Assembly (NCBI RefSeq): GCF_002095435.2
Contig: NZ_MJEJ02000054.1
Span: 186,001-250,000, forward strand
Length of the DNA stretch: 64,000 nt
Reading direction: 5' to 3'
Source: Williamsia sp. 1138
Lineage (GTDB): Bacteria; Actinomycetota; Actinomycetes; Mycobacteriales; Mycobacteriaceae
In this document: piece after piece, positions 1-9,012 of the stretch
How positions within the stretch are numbered: the stretch's first letter is position 1
Layout: every line of letters begins with the position of its first letter
Translations under genes and position numbers: made by a program
The notes under the pieces: generated by a model
Databases searched by the model: none
Told to the model about the DNA's origin: nothing
Seen by the model: the letters and a program-made list of their open reading frames with translations, nothing else

Positions 1-228
1 GGCAATGCGTCGGCACGCTCCGAGGTCGCGGCCATCAAGGTCTCGGCTATGGAGGTCGCGCACAACGTGGTCAACCGCGCCGTGCAGACCTTCGGCGCCG
101 CCGGCGTCAGCGACGACACGATCCTCGCCCGCCTGCACGCCATCACCCGCGCGCTCCAGATCGCGGATGGCCCCAATGAAGTGCACCTGCGTACGATCGC
201 CCGACTGGAATTGAAGAAATACAAATGA
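1..228 (+). CDS. Acyl-CoA dehydrogenase, C-terminal end (partial)
   Basis: Only the last 75 codons are in the window; the gene begins upstream. The residues end in the helix typical of the acyl-CoA dehydrogenase C-terminal domain, with the QIADGPNEVHLRTIARLEL stretch that closes many family members. The enzyme would put an alpha-beta double bond into an acyl-CoA using FAD. Its stop codon overlaps the start of the next SDR as ATGA, so it belongs to the same plus-strand operon as the two SDRs, the alcohol dehydrogenase and the acyl-CoA ligase that follow. The substrate cannot be read from this fragment. Confidence 0.85.
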   Translation, partial: GNASARSEVAAIKVSAMEVAHNVVNRAVQTFGAAGVSDDTILARLHAITRALQIADGPNEVHLRTIARLELKKYK

Positions 229-983
229 GCACAGCGTATTTGGATGGCAAGGTCGCACTGGTCACCGGCGCCAGCCGCGGTCTCGGACTGGCGATCGCCC
301 GCGGGCTGCGCGATGCCGGCGCCACCGTGATCGTCTCGAGCCGCAAACTCGAGGCCTGCGAGGCCGCTGTCCGGAGCCTCGGCGATACCGGGCCGGGCAG
401 CGCTCACCCGTTCGCACTGCACGTCGGCAAATGGGAGTCGATCGAACCGGCCGTCGACGAGATCATCGCCACGTACGGCAGCCTCGACGTCGTCGTCAAC
501 AACGCTGGTATCGCACCGCTGGCCGAGAATCTGGTGTCGGTGACAGAGTCTTTGTGGGACAAGACCATCGAGGTCAATCTCAAGGGGCCGTTCCGGCTGA
601 TGGCAGTCGCCGGTGCACGTATGGTGGCCGCCGGCGGCGGTTCCATCATCAACATCTCCAGCATCGGAGCGGTACGACCGAGTCCGCCGGAGGCGATGTA
701 CGCGGCGGCCAAGAACGGGCTCAACGCCCTGACGATGGCCTACGCGCAGGAGTACGGTCCGACGGTTCGCGTGAATTGCATCATGCCGGGCGGATTCGCC
801 ACCGACATGGCCGAGAACTGGGACGACGAGTTCATCGGCAAGATCGTCGACCGCCTGCCCGCCGGTCGTCTGGGCAATCCCGACGAGATCGCCGGCCTCG
901 TGACACACCTCGCGGGCGACGCCGCGGGATACACCACCGGCGCCATCATCCCGGTCGACGGCGGCCGGACCGCGGTCTACTGA
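225..983 (+). CDS. Short-chain dehydrogenase/reductase (SDR)
   Basis: A 252-residue classical SDR, the usual family length. The NAD(P) motif TGASRGLG is at residues 14-21, NNAG at 92-95, the catalytic serine near 145 and YxxxK at Y159/K163. These would oxidise a hydroxyl or reduce a ketone, probably on a CoA-linked or cyclic intermediate. The start ATG overlaps the preceding acyl-CoA dehydrogenase stop by four bases, which implies translational coupling. A second SDR follows after 16 bases. Substrate not identifiable; 3-oxoacyl reductase-like (FabG-like) is the general class. Confidence 0.88.
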   Translation: MSTAYLDGKVALVTGASRGLGLAIARGLRDAGATVIVSSRKLEACEAAVRSLGDTGPGSAHPFALHVGKWESIEPAVDEIIATYGSLDVVVNNAGIAPLAENLVSVTESLWDKTIEVNLKGPFRLMAVAGARMVAAGGGSIINISSIGAVRPSPPEAMYAAAKNGLNALTMAYAQEYGPTVRVNCIMPGGFATDMAENWDDEFIGKIVDRLPAGRLGNPDEIAGLVTHLAGDAAGYTTGAIIPVDGGRTAVY

Positions 984-999
984 GGACGAGGGGAAGACA

Positions 1000-1788
1000 T
1001 TGACAGACAACACTTCCGTCGCAGTATCGACGCCCGCAGAACTGTTCGATCTGAGCGGTCGGGTCGCCGTTGTCACGGGTGCATCCTCGGGTCTCGGCCT
1101 GGGATTCGCCCGCACACTCGCGGCAGCGGGCGCCACCGTGTACGCCGCTGCCCGGCGACTCGAACGACTCGAAGAACTGGCCGCAACCGACCCCCGCATC
1201 GTCCCGATTCGGTGCGACGTCACTGTGGACGCCGACCGTAGAGAACTCGTCGACCGCGCGCTACGCGAATCCGGGCGCCTCGACATCCTGGTCAACAACG
1301 CCGGCCGCCCCGGTCCCCCATTCGCCGAGGACGAGACCGTCGACGGCTTCAACTCCGTGATGGAGCTCAACCTGGTGGCGGGGTTCCACCTGGCCACCTA
1401 TGCCGCAACACAATTGCCCGAAGGGAGCGGTGCCTCGTTCATCAACATCTCCTCGGTCATCGGGCTGGTGTCCACGGCGCCGATCGGGGGCGCCAGCTAC
1501 GCGGCCTCGAAGGCCGGGACGCTGGGCCTGACGCGTGAACTCGCCGGCCAATGGGGCCGCCGTGGGATCCGGGTCAATGCGGTCGTTCCCGGATGGTTTG
1601 ATACCGAGATGACCGATGGTTTGTTCGAGAACGAGAAGTCCGCCGGCTGGGTGCGTCGTAACACCATGCTGGGCCGCGGCGGCGTCGACGGCGAGATCAA
1701 CGGCGCCGTCTTGTTTCTCGCGTCCGATGCATCGTCGTACATGACCGGCCAGACCCTCATCGTCGACGGCGGATGGACCGCCCGCTGA
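1000..1788 (+). CDS. Short-chain dehydrogenase/reductase (SDR)
   Basis: A 262-residue SDR starting at TTG, chosen because a purine-rich GAGGGGAAG stretch lies a few bases upstream and the reading frame begins there. TGASSGLG at 27-34, NNAG at 99-102, the catalytic serine at 151-152 and Y167/K171 are all present. It is only distantly similar to the SDR just before it, so it is not a fresh duplication. It lies in the same operon and its stop overlaps the alcohol dehydrogenase start. It probably acts on a second alcohol or ketone of the same pathway. Confidence 0.86.
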   Translation: MTDNTSVAVSTPAELFDLSGRVAVVTGASSGLGLGFARTLAAAGATVYAAARRLERLEELAATDPRIVPIRCDVTVDADRRELVDRALRESGRLDILVNNAGRPGPPFAEDETVDGFNSVMELNLVAGFHLATYAATQLPEGSGASFINISSVIGLVSTAPIGGASYAASKAGTLGLTRELAGQWGRRGIRVNAVVPGWFDTEMTDGLFENEKSAGWVRRNTMLGRGGVDGEINGAVLFLASDASSYMTGQTLIVDGGWTAR

Positions 1789-2873
1789 TGTTGGCGGTAC
1801 AGCTCATCGCGTGGGGCGAATCTCCGCAATTGCGGGAGATTTCGAAGCCGCAACCCACGGGCGATGAACTTCTGCTGGAGGTCGGCGCGGTCGGCCTGTG
1901 CCGCTCGGATCTCCACGTCATGGACGCCGACGCCGGCCGATTCGACTACCCCCTTCCCCTCACCCTCGGCCACGAGGTCGCGGGAACGGTGGTGGCGGTG
2001 GGTGATTCGGCCGACGAGGCCTGGGTCGGTGAATCGGCAGTTGTCCACGGCATCTGGTCGTGCAGGCGGTGCCGCAACTGTCTTCGGGGCCGCGAGAACT
2101 ACTGCCTGCGTCTGGCTCCGCATGCCGATGGCAGGCTCGCGCGCATCGGAAACGGCCTGGGCCACCCCGGCGGGCTCGCCGAGTTCATGCTCGTCCCCTC
2201 GGCCGACGTCCTGGTACCGATCGGTTCCCTGGGTCACGCCGAGGCAGCACCACTCGCGGACGCCGGATTGACCGCCTACCATGCGATCCGGACCAATGCC
2301 GACCTCGTCGACACGCGGACCGTCGCGGTGGTGATCGGTATCGGCGGGCTCGGCCACTTGGCGCTTCAGATCCTTCGTGAGCTGGGTGTCACCCGGATCA
2401 TCGCGGTGGACACCCGGGCCGAGTCTCTTGATCTTGCTCTGACGCTGGGCGCGCTCAGCTCCCATCCCACCCTCGACGACGCGACATCCGCCATACGCGC
2501 CCTCGGCGGTGCCGATCTCGTATTCGACTTCGCCGGCGCACCGACCACCGTCGAACCGGCCGCGCGCCTGCTCGCACCCGGTGGCCGAATGGTGATGGTC
2601 GGCAGTGGCGGCGGCCGGCTCACCATCGGCAAAGACGTCGGGCTGGTCAACGGCTGGCAGGTCAACGCCCCATTCTGGGGAACCAGGGCCGACCTCGAAG
2701 CCGTCGTCGACCTGGCGGCCCGGGGCCGCCTCCACGCCGAGACGGCGACCTACCCTTTGAGTGAGGCCGCCGACGTATACCGGCTACTGCGTACCGGCTC
2801 GATCGCCGGGCGCGCAGTGATCACTCCGTCGACTCCCCATCACCAACGCATCAGGAAAGAGACAGCGCAGTGA
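1788..2873 (+). CDS. Zinc-dependent medium-chain alcohol dehydrogenase
   Basis: A 361-residue MDR dehydrogenase. Catalytic zinc ligands are C38 and H62-E63, and a structural-zinc lobe is made by C92, C95, C98 and C106. The Rossmann motif GIGGLG is at 184-189. These fit an NAD(P)-dependent alcohol dehydrogenase. I chose ATG 1788, which overlaps the SDR stop as TGATG; an in-frame ATG at 1773 would add five residues inside the SDR gene. It is followed by a GTGA overlap to the acyl-CoA ligase, so the alcohol-to-acid-to-CoA logic of the operon is plausible. The actual alcohol is unknown. Confidence 0.88.
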   Translation: MLAVQLIAWGESPQLREISKPQPTGDELLLEVGAVGLCRSDLHVMDADAGRFDYPLPLTLGHEVAGTVVAVGDSADEAWVGESAVVHGIWSCRRCRNCLRGRENYCLRLAPHADGRLARIGNGLGHPGGLAEFMLVPSADVLVPIGSLGHAEAAPLADAGLTAYHAIRTNADLVDTRTVAVVIGIGGLGHLALQILRELGVTRIIAVDTRAESLDLALTLGALSSHPTLDDATSAIRALGGADLVFDFAGAPTTVEPAARLLAPGGRMVMVGSGGGRLTIGKDVGLVNGWQVNAPFWGTRADLEAVVDLAARGRLHAETATYPLSEAADVYRLLRTGSIAGRAVITPSTPHHQRIRKETAQ

Positions 2874-4384
2874 AGATTCTCGCCCAGGAGATGCTCGCAC
2901 GAGCCGCGTCGGCGCCCGATTCGATCGCCGTCGTCGATGATCTCGGGCGCCACAGCACCAGCAAGGTCGTCGCTGCGGCGCAGACGTTGGCCGACCGGAT
3001 CGCGAGTATCGACGCGGGCGCTCCCACGGTTCTGATCCAGGCCGACAACACCTGGCACACCGTGGCGGCGGCCTTGGCCGTGGGCCTCCGCGGTGGCGTG
3101 GTCGCGGTGTTCAGTCCACATGCAGCCGAGTCCGAGTTCGAGCTGGCGATCGAGGACATCGATCCGGACCTCGTTGTCGCCGAACCGAGATCGATGACCC
3201 ACTGGGCTGTCTCGGACACCGCCTTCCCGATACTCCACGATGCCTTCGAGACGCATCGTCTCCGCGCCCGCAGGTCCTTCCGAGACGTCGAACGGTGGGA
3301 CGGTGGCACAGCGATCGCGATGACGTCCGGATCGACCGGACGGCCCAAATGTGTTGTGCAGTCCGAGCAAGCGATCCGCTACGCCTGTCAGAGCACCATC
3401 GACACGGTCGGCCTGCAGCCCGGAGAACCGGTCGGCGCGTTCGTCCCACTGTCCTCGGTGGCCGCGTTCTGCTTCGGCATGTATCTGCCCGCCCACCTCG
3501 GCGGGACGATGGTCTCGGTCGGCAAATGGTCACCAAGCGTCGCTCTGGAGGTGATGGCTCGCGAACGCGTCGCGTGGACGATGCTCGTTCCGACCATGGC
3601 GCTGCAGCTGTCGGTGGTCGAAGGCGCCGAGGGCACGCTCTCATCGATGCGGGCGATGACGATCGGCGGTGGCCCGATGAACGAACGGACACTCCGCCAA
3701 GCCGAAACCCATCTCGGTACCACCTTTTTGCGCGTCTTCGGAATGTCCGAGTGCCTGGGCCACACGACCCCGCAACTCGATGATCCACCTGCGGTCCGAC
3801 TCGGCCGAGACGGTCGGCCCTTCCCCGGAACCATTGTTCGCGCGGTCGACGGGGTCGGCGTCCCGGTGCCTCCCGATGAGATCGGTGACGCTCAGGTCAA
3901 GGGTCCATCACTGTTCGTGGGATACGCCCGCGGCGGCACCCCCACACCACCGGAACTGACCGCAGACGGATTCTTGCCGACCGGAGACCTCGTCGAGGTT
4001 GCCGCCGACGGGTCGATCAGGGTGATGGGACGGCAGAAGCAGATCATCATCCGCGGTGGCCGCAACATCGACATCAACGAGCTCGAAGCGGCGATAGCTT
4101 CGATCCCTCAGGTGGTCCAGGTCTGTGTGGTGCCGGTGCCGGACGATCTGCTCGGGGAACGGGCAGCGGCGCTCGTGGTCACCGGGGGTCCACAGTTGAC
4201 CCTGCATGACGTCACAGAGCAGTTGGCGCAGTCAGACTTTCCCAAGTTCAAGTGGCCCGAATACTTGTTCACGGTGGAGGATCTGCCGCAGAATCGGGTC
4301 GGTAAGCTCTCCCGGCCGGACGCGGTGGGGCTGGCATCCCGGCTGGTGGCACTAACCGACCCGAGTTCAGCTCAAACGCGGTAG
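2870..4384 (+). CDS. AMP-dependent acyl-CoA synthetase/ligase
   Basis: A 504-residue ANL-superfamily enzyme that would activate a carboxylic acid with ATP and CoA. The P-loop TSGSTGRPK is at 152-160. Near the C terminus are the adenylate-binding PTGDL motif, the hinge region GRQKQIIIRGGRNIDINE and the catalytic-lysine context QNRVGKLSR. GTG 2870 overlaps the alcohol dehydrogenase stop. It is the last enzyme before the TetR gene and would make the CoA ester used by the acyl-CoA dehydrogenase at the window edge. Aromatic, alicyclic or fatty acid substrates are all possible. Confidence 0.88.
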   Translation: MKILAQEMLARAASAPDSIAVVDDLGRHSTSKVVAAAQTLADRIASIDAGAPTVLIQADNTWHTVAAALAVGLRGGVVAVFSPHAAESEFELAIEDIDPDLVVAEPRSMTHWAVSDTAFPILHDAFETHRLRARRSFRDVERWDGGTAIAMTSGSTGRPKCVVQSEQAIRYACQSTIDTVGLQPGEPVGAFVPLSSVAAFCFGMYLPAHLGGTMVSVGKWSPSVALEVMARERVAWTMLVPTMALQLSVVEGAEGTLSSMRAMTIGGGPMNERTLRQAETHLGTTFLRVFGMSECLGHTTPQLDDPPAVRLGRDGRPFPGTIVRAVDGVGVPVPPDEIGDAQVKGPSLFVGYARGGTPTPPELTADGFLPTGDLVEVAADGSIRVMGRQKQIIIRGGRNIDINELEAAIASIPQVVQVCVVPVPDDLLGERAAALVVTGGPQLTLHDVTEQLAQSDFPKFKWPEYLFTVEDLPQNRVGKLSRPDAVGLASRLVALTDPSSAQTR

Positions 4385-4425
4385 CGTGGGTGAAGACGTA
4401 CATGACGATATCCCGGGGGACCACA

Positions 4426-5049
4426 ATGACGGTTGATGCCACTGTGAAGCGCGAGAGCCCGCGCTCCAAGCGAACACGCATCCTCTCTGCTGCCATCGAC
4501 CAGTTCGGCAAGGTCGGTTACGAACACACCAAATGGGCATCGATCGCGGACGAGGTCGGCATCGGCCAGACCGCGCTGTATCACTACTTCGAATCGAAGG
4601 CGCATTGCCTTCTGACCATCATGCGTCTCGAATTGGCCGATTCCGTCGAGCGATTCGACGCGGCGACGGCCTCGCAGTCCGATCCCGAAGAAGCGCTGCG
4701 CGCCGCGGTCACGGCAGCGCTGGAGGCCTCCCCCACCGACGCCCTTCAGCGCCGGATCCTGCAGAACCACATGGACTTGCTGGCGACACCCCGACAGTCC
4801 GAGAAAGAAGAAGCCGAGCGGATCCGCTGCCGCGAGCTCGTCCAGGAGATCGAGGTGAAGTGGACCGCCCTCATCGCCTCCGGGATCAAGAGCGGCGCCT
4901 TCATCGACGACGATCCACGCATGCTGGGGCGACTCGTCCTACCCCTCATCATCAGCGTGTGGCGCTGGTATCGGCCGGAGGGGAAGCTGACCATCGACGA
5001 CATCAACGTCACGGTGACCAACGCGGCCTTGAGGATCGTCCGGCCCTAG
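4426..5049 (+). CDS. TetR-family transcriptional regulator
   Basis: A 207-residue TetR protein. The N-terminal helix-turn-helix spans about residues 15-60, with the typical sequences RTRILSAAIDQFGKVGYEHT and IGQTALYHYFESK. The C-terminal part is a divergent ligand-binding domain. I prefer ATG 4426, preceded by GGGGGA; in-frame GTG 4390 and ATG 4402 lack a clear ribosome site. It sits inside the catabolic operon, 41 bases after the ligase, so it is the best candidate for the repressor acting on the paired boxes found upstream of both solute-binding proteins. That link is inference. Confidence 0.88.
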   Translation: MTVDATVKRESPRSKRTRILSAAIDQFGKVGYEHTKWASIADEVGIGQTALYHYFESKAHCLLTIMRLELADSVERFDAATASQSDPEEALRAAVTAALEASPTDALQRRILQNHMDLLATPRQSEKEEAERIRCRELVQEIEVKWTALIASGIKSGAFIDDDPRMLGRLVLPLIISVWRWYRPEGKLTIDDINVTVTNAALRIVRP

Positions 5050-5120
5050 TCCGGTATTCGACGAATTCACTCGGCTTCCGCAGCGGCCCAGAATCGACCC
5101 AAATTCAGTTAGGAGAACCC

Positions 5121-5450
5121 ATGTACAACTTGATCGTTCTCGGCACGAAGCCGAGCGCCTGGACCCACGAACAGTTCATCGACTGGTGGCGCGGGGAGCA
5201 CGCCGAACCCACCTACAAGCTCCCCGGACTCCTGCGCTGGCAGCACACCGACCTCCAAGAGACCTTCGACGAGAAGTCGGCCGGCTGGGATGGACTGTCG
5301 GTACTGAGCTTCGAGTCTCCCGAGGCGCTCAAAGCCGCTCTGGCGAGCCCGGAATGGAAAGAGGCAGTCGCCAATGTCGGCGACATGGGTGGGAGGCGCA
5401 TGATCTGGTACGGCAGCGAGCAGACGATGGTTCCGCTCACCACCCCGTGA
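5121..5450 (+). CDS. EthD-like dimeric alpha-beta barrel protein
   Basis: A 109-residue protein with the EthD hallmarks: an N-terminal strand, then a helix reading HEQFIDWWRGEHAE, a hydrophobic core and a C-terminal strand. AGGAGAA lies just upstream of the ATG. EthD-type ferredoxin-like barrels are often encoded in catabolic operons and some act as cyclases, decarboxylases or accessory proteins; the function is seldom known. Its last codon overlaps the start of the metallo-beta-lactamase gene. A role as a small isomerase, cyclase or hydrolase partner in this pathway is inference. Confidence 0.78.
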   Translation: MYNLIVLGTKPSAWTHEQFIDWWRGEHAEPTYKLPGLLRWQHTDLQETFDEKSAGWDGLSVLSFESPEALKAALASPEWKEAVANVGDMGGRRMIWYGSEQTMVPLTTP

Positions 5451-6463
5451 CGATCACCTGGTCCGACCCCGGTTGCTTCACTGTCGCCGAGGGTGTCCAT
5501 CGGATTCCTCTGCAGATGCCCGGGGACGGCCTACGGGCGATCAATGTCTACGTCCTCGAGACCGACTCCGGCCTAGCGCTCATCGATGGCGGATGGCATC
5601 GCGAGACCACCTACGCGGAGATCACTGCCGCCCTGGCCCAGATCGGACGGACGGCCGACGCGATCCACGACATCTACGTCACCCACGTGCATCGTGACCA
5701 CTACACGTTCGCCGTCGAACTGCGTCGCCGGCACGGATGCCGGATCCACCTCGGCAGCGCTGAGGCCGCCGGCATCGACGCCATCGCCAGACTGGGCAGC
5801 AACGTACCCGAGAGCTCACTTCGCGAACTGAACCGGGCAGGTGCACATCTGATAGCTGAGCAGGCGTACAAGGACTCCGTCGGTGAGCCATTTGTCGCGG
5901 CGGATTGGGAGCCACCGGACAGTTGGCTGTCGGAGGGTCCCCTGGACCTGCCCGGTCACGATCTGTTCGCAGTCCATACCCCCGGACACACCAAGGGACA
6001 CATGGTCTTCCACGACCTGGATCGCACGGTGACCTTCACCGGCGACCACGTACTGCCGACGATCACCCCGTCCATCGGGTTCGAACTCGGGGACTGGGAC
6101 CTTCCGCTGGACAAGTACCTGCGATCACTGAACCTGATGCTCGACGACAGCGACCGCATGATGCTGCCGTCCCACGGCGACCCGGGCTCCGGGGTCCACG
6201 CCCGCGTTCGCGAACTGATCGCCCATCACGAGCGGCGGTTCGCGGCCACCATTGCCGCCGTGGAGGGGCTGAGCTCCGGTACCGGACTCTCGGTTGCGCA
6301 GGCACTCACCTGGACCCGCCGTGAGCGCCCGTTCGACACTCTCGACAACTTCAATCAGATGGTCGCCACCTGCGAGACGCTCGCACACCTCGATGTACTC
6401 GCTCACCGCGGCAAGCTCCTCGTCGAAAACCAGGACGGGGTGGATGTCTTCACAGTGCGATGA
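5447..6463 (+). CDS. Metallo-beta-lactamase-fold hydrolase
   Basis: A 338-residue hydrolase starting at GTG 5447, which overlaps the EthD gene stop as GTGA. The metal site is clear: HVHRDH at residues 80-85, a later histidine in HTPGHTKGH near 181 and aspartate in FTGDH near 200. The layout matches glyoxalase II-like and thioesterase or lactonase members. In this operon it could hydrolyse a lactone, thioester or ring-cleavage product. The last bases form the left arm of a perfect hairpin that ends the operon. Confidence 0.85.
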   Translation: MTITWSDPGCFTVAEGVHRIPLQMPGDGLRAINVYVLETDSGLALIDGGWHRETTYAEITAALAQIGRTADAIHDIYVTHVHRDHYTFAVELRRRHGCRIHLGSAEAAGIDAIARLGSNVPESSLRELNRAGAHLIAEQAYKDSVGEPFVAADWEPPDSWLSEGPLDLPGHDLFAVHTPGHTKGHMVFHDLDRTVTFTGDHVLPTITPSIGFELGDWDLPLDKYLRSLNLMLDDSDRMMLPSHGDPGSGVHARVRELIAHHERRFAATIAAVEGLSSGTGLSVAQALTWTRRERPFDTLDNFNQMVATCETLAHLDVLAHRGKLLVENQDGVDVFTVR

Positions 6464-6476
6464 AGACATCCACCCC
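6437..6476. terminator. Perfect 16-bp stem-loop between convergent genes
   Basis: Two 16-base arms, 6437-6452 and 6461-6476, are perfect inverted repeats around an 8-base loop. The arm core is GGTGGATGTCTTCA. The left arm includes the end of the metallo-beta-lactamase coding sequence, and the minus-strand SDR ends 21 bases beyond the right arm. There is no strong T-run on either side, so it may be a bidirectional, Actinobacteria-style terminator without a U-tract. Confidence 0.7.
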
Positions 6477-6496
6477 GAACCTGCGGTCGAACCCGC

Positions 6497-7261
6497 TCAG
6501 GCGGCGGTCCATCCCCCGTCGACGTTCAGCTCGATGCCGGTGATGAACGTGGCGTCGTCCCCGGCCAGAAATGCCACGGCAGCTGCCACTTCGGCGGCCT
6601 TGCCCAGTCGACCCATCGGGGTGTTCGCCAGCATCGCCTGATGGCGCTCGGTGCCTTCGTAGCGATCGAGCAGCTGCTGCGTCTCGATGAATCCGGGATG
6701 TATCGAGTTGACCCGCACGCCCTTCGTGGCCCAGTACAGGGCGGCGTTCTTGGTCATCGTCCGCACGGCGCCTTTCGCGGCCGCGTACGCAAAGCTGTTC
6801 CCCAACCCGCCGACGGTGCCGAGAATCGAGCAGATGTTGACGATCGACCCGCCCCCGGACCGCTCCACGAAGGCTCCGGCGTGTTTCATCCCGAGCCAGG
6901 TGCCTGTCTGGCTGACCTCGATGACGCGGTTGTAGCGATCCAGGTCTTCGTCGACCACCGATCCCAGACTGCCGATGGCACCGTTGTTGATCACCGCGTC
7001 GAGTCGTGAAAAGCGGTCCGACACCGAGGAGACGACCTCGGACCATTGCGGTTCCGACGCGATGTCCAGACCGAGGGCCAGGTGCCGATCCGGTTCGTCG
7101 AGTCCCGCGATCAGCGTCCCGCAACGTTCGGAGTCGAGATCTGTTGCCACCACGACTGCGCCCTCCGAGGCCAGCCGCCTGACTATCTCGACACCGATTC
7201 CCCCGGTCGCACCGGTGACCAGCACCACCTTGTCCTGCAGCCGCGATCGACCACCATGCAT
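6497..7261 (-). CDS. Short-chain dehydrogenase/reductase (SDR)
   Basis: A 254-residue SDR, last gene of the minus-strand ABC operon. TGATGGIG at about residues 16-23, NNGA near 90, and a serine and Y-x-x-x-K motif (SFAYAAAKGAV) are present. The NNAG motif reads NNGA, an uncommon variant. I chose ATG 7261, with GGAAAGG about ten bases upstream; longer forms would run into the permease gene. It ends WTAA, as many hydroxysteroid- or FabG-like SDRs do. It probably works on the imported compound. Confidence 0.85.
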   Translation of the reverse strand: MHGGRSRLQDKVVLVTGATGGIGVEIVRRLASEGAVVVATDLDSERCGTLIAGLDEPDRHLALGLDIASEPQWSEVVSSVSDRFSRLDAVINNGAIGSLGSVVDEDLDRYNRVIEVSQTGTWLGMKHAGAFVERSGGGSIVNICSILGTVGGLGNSFAYAAAKGAVRTMTKNAALYWATKGVRVNSIHPGFIETQQLLDRYEGTERHQAMLANTPMGRLGKAAEVAAAVAFLAGDDATFITGIELNVDGGWTAA

Positions 7262-7284
7262 TGCGTCGTAGCCCTTTCCGGATA

Positions 7285-9012
7285 TCACAGCTTGCTGAGC
7301 ACGTTTCGGCCGCCGACCAGCATGGCGATCGCCACCCCACCGGTGGTCACCGCGGTCATCAGCAGGGCCATCGCCGCCACCAACGGATACGTTCCGTTCT
7401 GCCACATGTCGAACAGCAGTGTGCCCATGACCTGGGTGGTGGACGCACGCACCAGCAGCGACGCCGCGAACTCGTGGGTGAGCAGGATGAACATCAGAGC
7501 CACCGCGCTGAGAATGGTCGGACGCATGAGCGGCAACATGATTCGGATGTTGGTCACGAATGGTGAGGCGCCGCTCGTAGCCGAGGCCTCGGTGTATGTG
7601 TTGCCGAGCGACAGCATCGCGGTCATCTGCATACGGGTCGCGAACGGCAGCATCAGCACGATGTAGACCAGGATGATCACCGTCCGGGTGCCGTAGAGGA
7701 TGAACGGCGGCTCGGTGTAGGTCAGCAGGAACCCGACACCGAAGATCACTGCCGGAATGCCCAGGGGCAGCGCGGTCATCAGATCGCCGATCAACGCCAA
7801 GATCTTGAACCGCCGACCCCGTACCAGGAGATTGGCCATCAGATATCCGATGGGCACGACGATGACGACAGCACCCAGCGAGGTGACGACGCTCGTGACG
7901 ACGGATTCGACGATCGCATCCGTGCGGAACAACTCACGAAAGTTGTCGAGGGTGAACAGACCCCACGACAGCGACCCTGACCAGTACGGGGTCAACGAGA
8001 CGATGACCAAGCCCACGAGCGGTATCACCAGTGCAAAGAGCGCGAACAACGAGATGGTGACCGTCGCCCAGGTGCCCTTGCCGGTCGGCGGCGCGAAAGC
8101 CTTCCCGCCGTGTGTGACGAAACGGGTCTGGTTGCCCAGCATCAGCTTCTGGACCAGCACCAGTGCGATACCGAAGATCACCAGCGGTGAGCCGGCGGCG
8201 GCGGCGGCCGCGAAGTCGGATGGCGATTCCGACACCCGGCGGTACATCTCGGTGGTCAGGACCTTCACACCACTGTTCTGACCCAGCAACAACGGTCCGG
8301 TGAACTGTCCCAGTCCGAGCAGGAACGCGATGCCGCCGCCGTAGATGAGGGACGGCCGCAACAGGGGAAGCACGACCTTGAAGAAGACACCGACGGTCGA
8401 CGACCCGCTGACCTGGGCGGCCTCCAAGTGCTCAGAACTGATGTTCTGCATCCCTGAGCTGACGAAGAGATAGACGAACGAGGTGAGCCCGAACCCGGTG
8501 AGGATGATGATCCACGGGACGGTGTACACGTCGATCGGTCCGCTGTCGGATCCACTCCACCAGGGCAACTTTCGGAGAAGCACGTTCAGGTACCCCGGGC
8601 CGGGCGAGAGCAGGAACGCCCAGCCCACGATGTTTGCGACCGCAGGCATGACGATGGGCAGAATGGGGATGATCCGCAGGAATCCCAGTTTCGCCGGCAG
8701 TCTGCTCGCGGCGAAGGCCAGGAGCGTGCCGAGCACCAGTGCGATGACGAGGGACCCCAGCGCCAAGGCGATGGTGGTCCAGATCGTCTCGGCGATGTCG
8801 AAGCGACCATAGGTGGTGCGATAACCCTGCCCGCCGTTCTCGAACGCCAGGAGCTGCAGTCGAATCATCGGCAGGAGAACGAGATAGGCGAGTATCGCCA
8901 TCAGCGCGCCGTACCAGATGCGGCTCCGCCAGTGCGCAGGTATCACTGCGCGTGGAGAACGCCCGCCAGGCGCCGTGGGTGGTGATTCGGGTTCTGCGGT
9001 GAGCGTTGCCAT
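7285..9012 (-). CDS. ABC transporter permease, two fused TM units (FbpB-like)
   Basis: A 575-residue integral membrane protein made of two homologous halves, each with about six transmembrane helices. Each half has a binding-protein-dependent permease EAA loop: EAAQVSGSS in the first and EASATSGAS in the second. This two-in-one layout is typical of the iron(III), thiamine and related importers. Its start overlaps the ATPase stop by one base (TGATG). With the solute-binding protein genes upstream it forms an importer; the adjacent catabolic genes suggest an organic rather than iron substrate, which is inference. Confidence 0.88.
   Translation of the reverse strand: MATLTAEPESPPTAPGGRSPRAVIPAHWRSRIWYGALMAILAYLVLLPMIRLQLLAFENGGQGYRTTYGRFDIAETIWTTIALALGSLVIALVLGTLLAFAASRLPAKLGFLRIIPILPIVMPAVANIVGWAFLLSPGPGYLNVLLRKLPWWSGSDSGPIDVYTVPWIIILTGFGLTSFVYLFVSSGMQNISSEHLEAAQVSGSSTVGVFFKVVLPLLRPSLIYGGGIAFLLGLGQFTGPLLLGQNSGVKVLTTEMYRRVSESPSDFAAAAAAGSPLVIFGIALVLVQKLMLGNQTRFVTHGGKAFAPPTGKGTWATVTISLFALFALVIPLVGLVIVSLTPYWSGSLSWGLFTLDNFRELFRTDAIVESVVTSVVTSLGAVVIVVPIGYLMANLLVRGRRFKILALIGDLMTALPLGIPAVIFGVGFLLTYTEPPFILYGTRTVIILVYIVLMLPFATRMQMTAMLSLGNTYTEASATSGASPFVTNIRIMLPLMRPTILSAVALMFILLTHEFAASLLVRASTTQVMGTLLFDMWQNGTYPLVAAMALLMTAVTTGGVAIAMLVGGRNVLSKL

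Noticed and set aside
1497-2735. A 412-residue open frame on the minus strand
   Set aside because: It runs antisense to the SDR and alcohol dehydrogenase genes, which carry clear catalytic motifs; its composition is the typical third-position shadow of GC-rich coding DNA.
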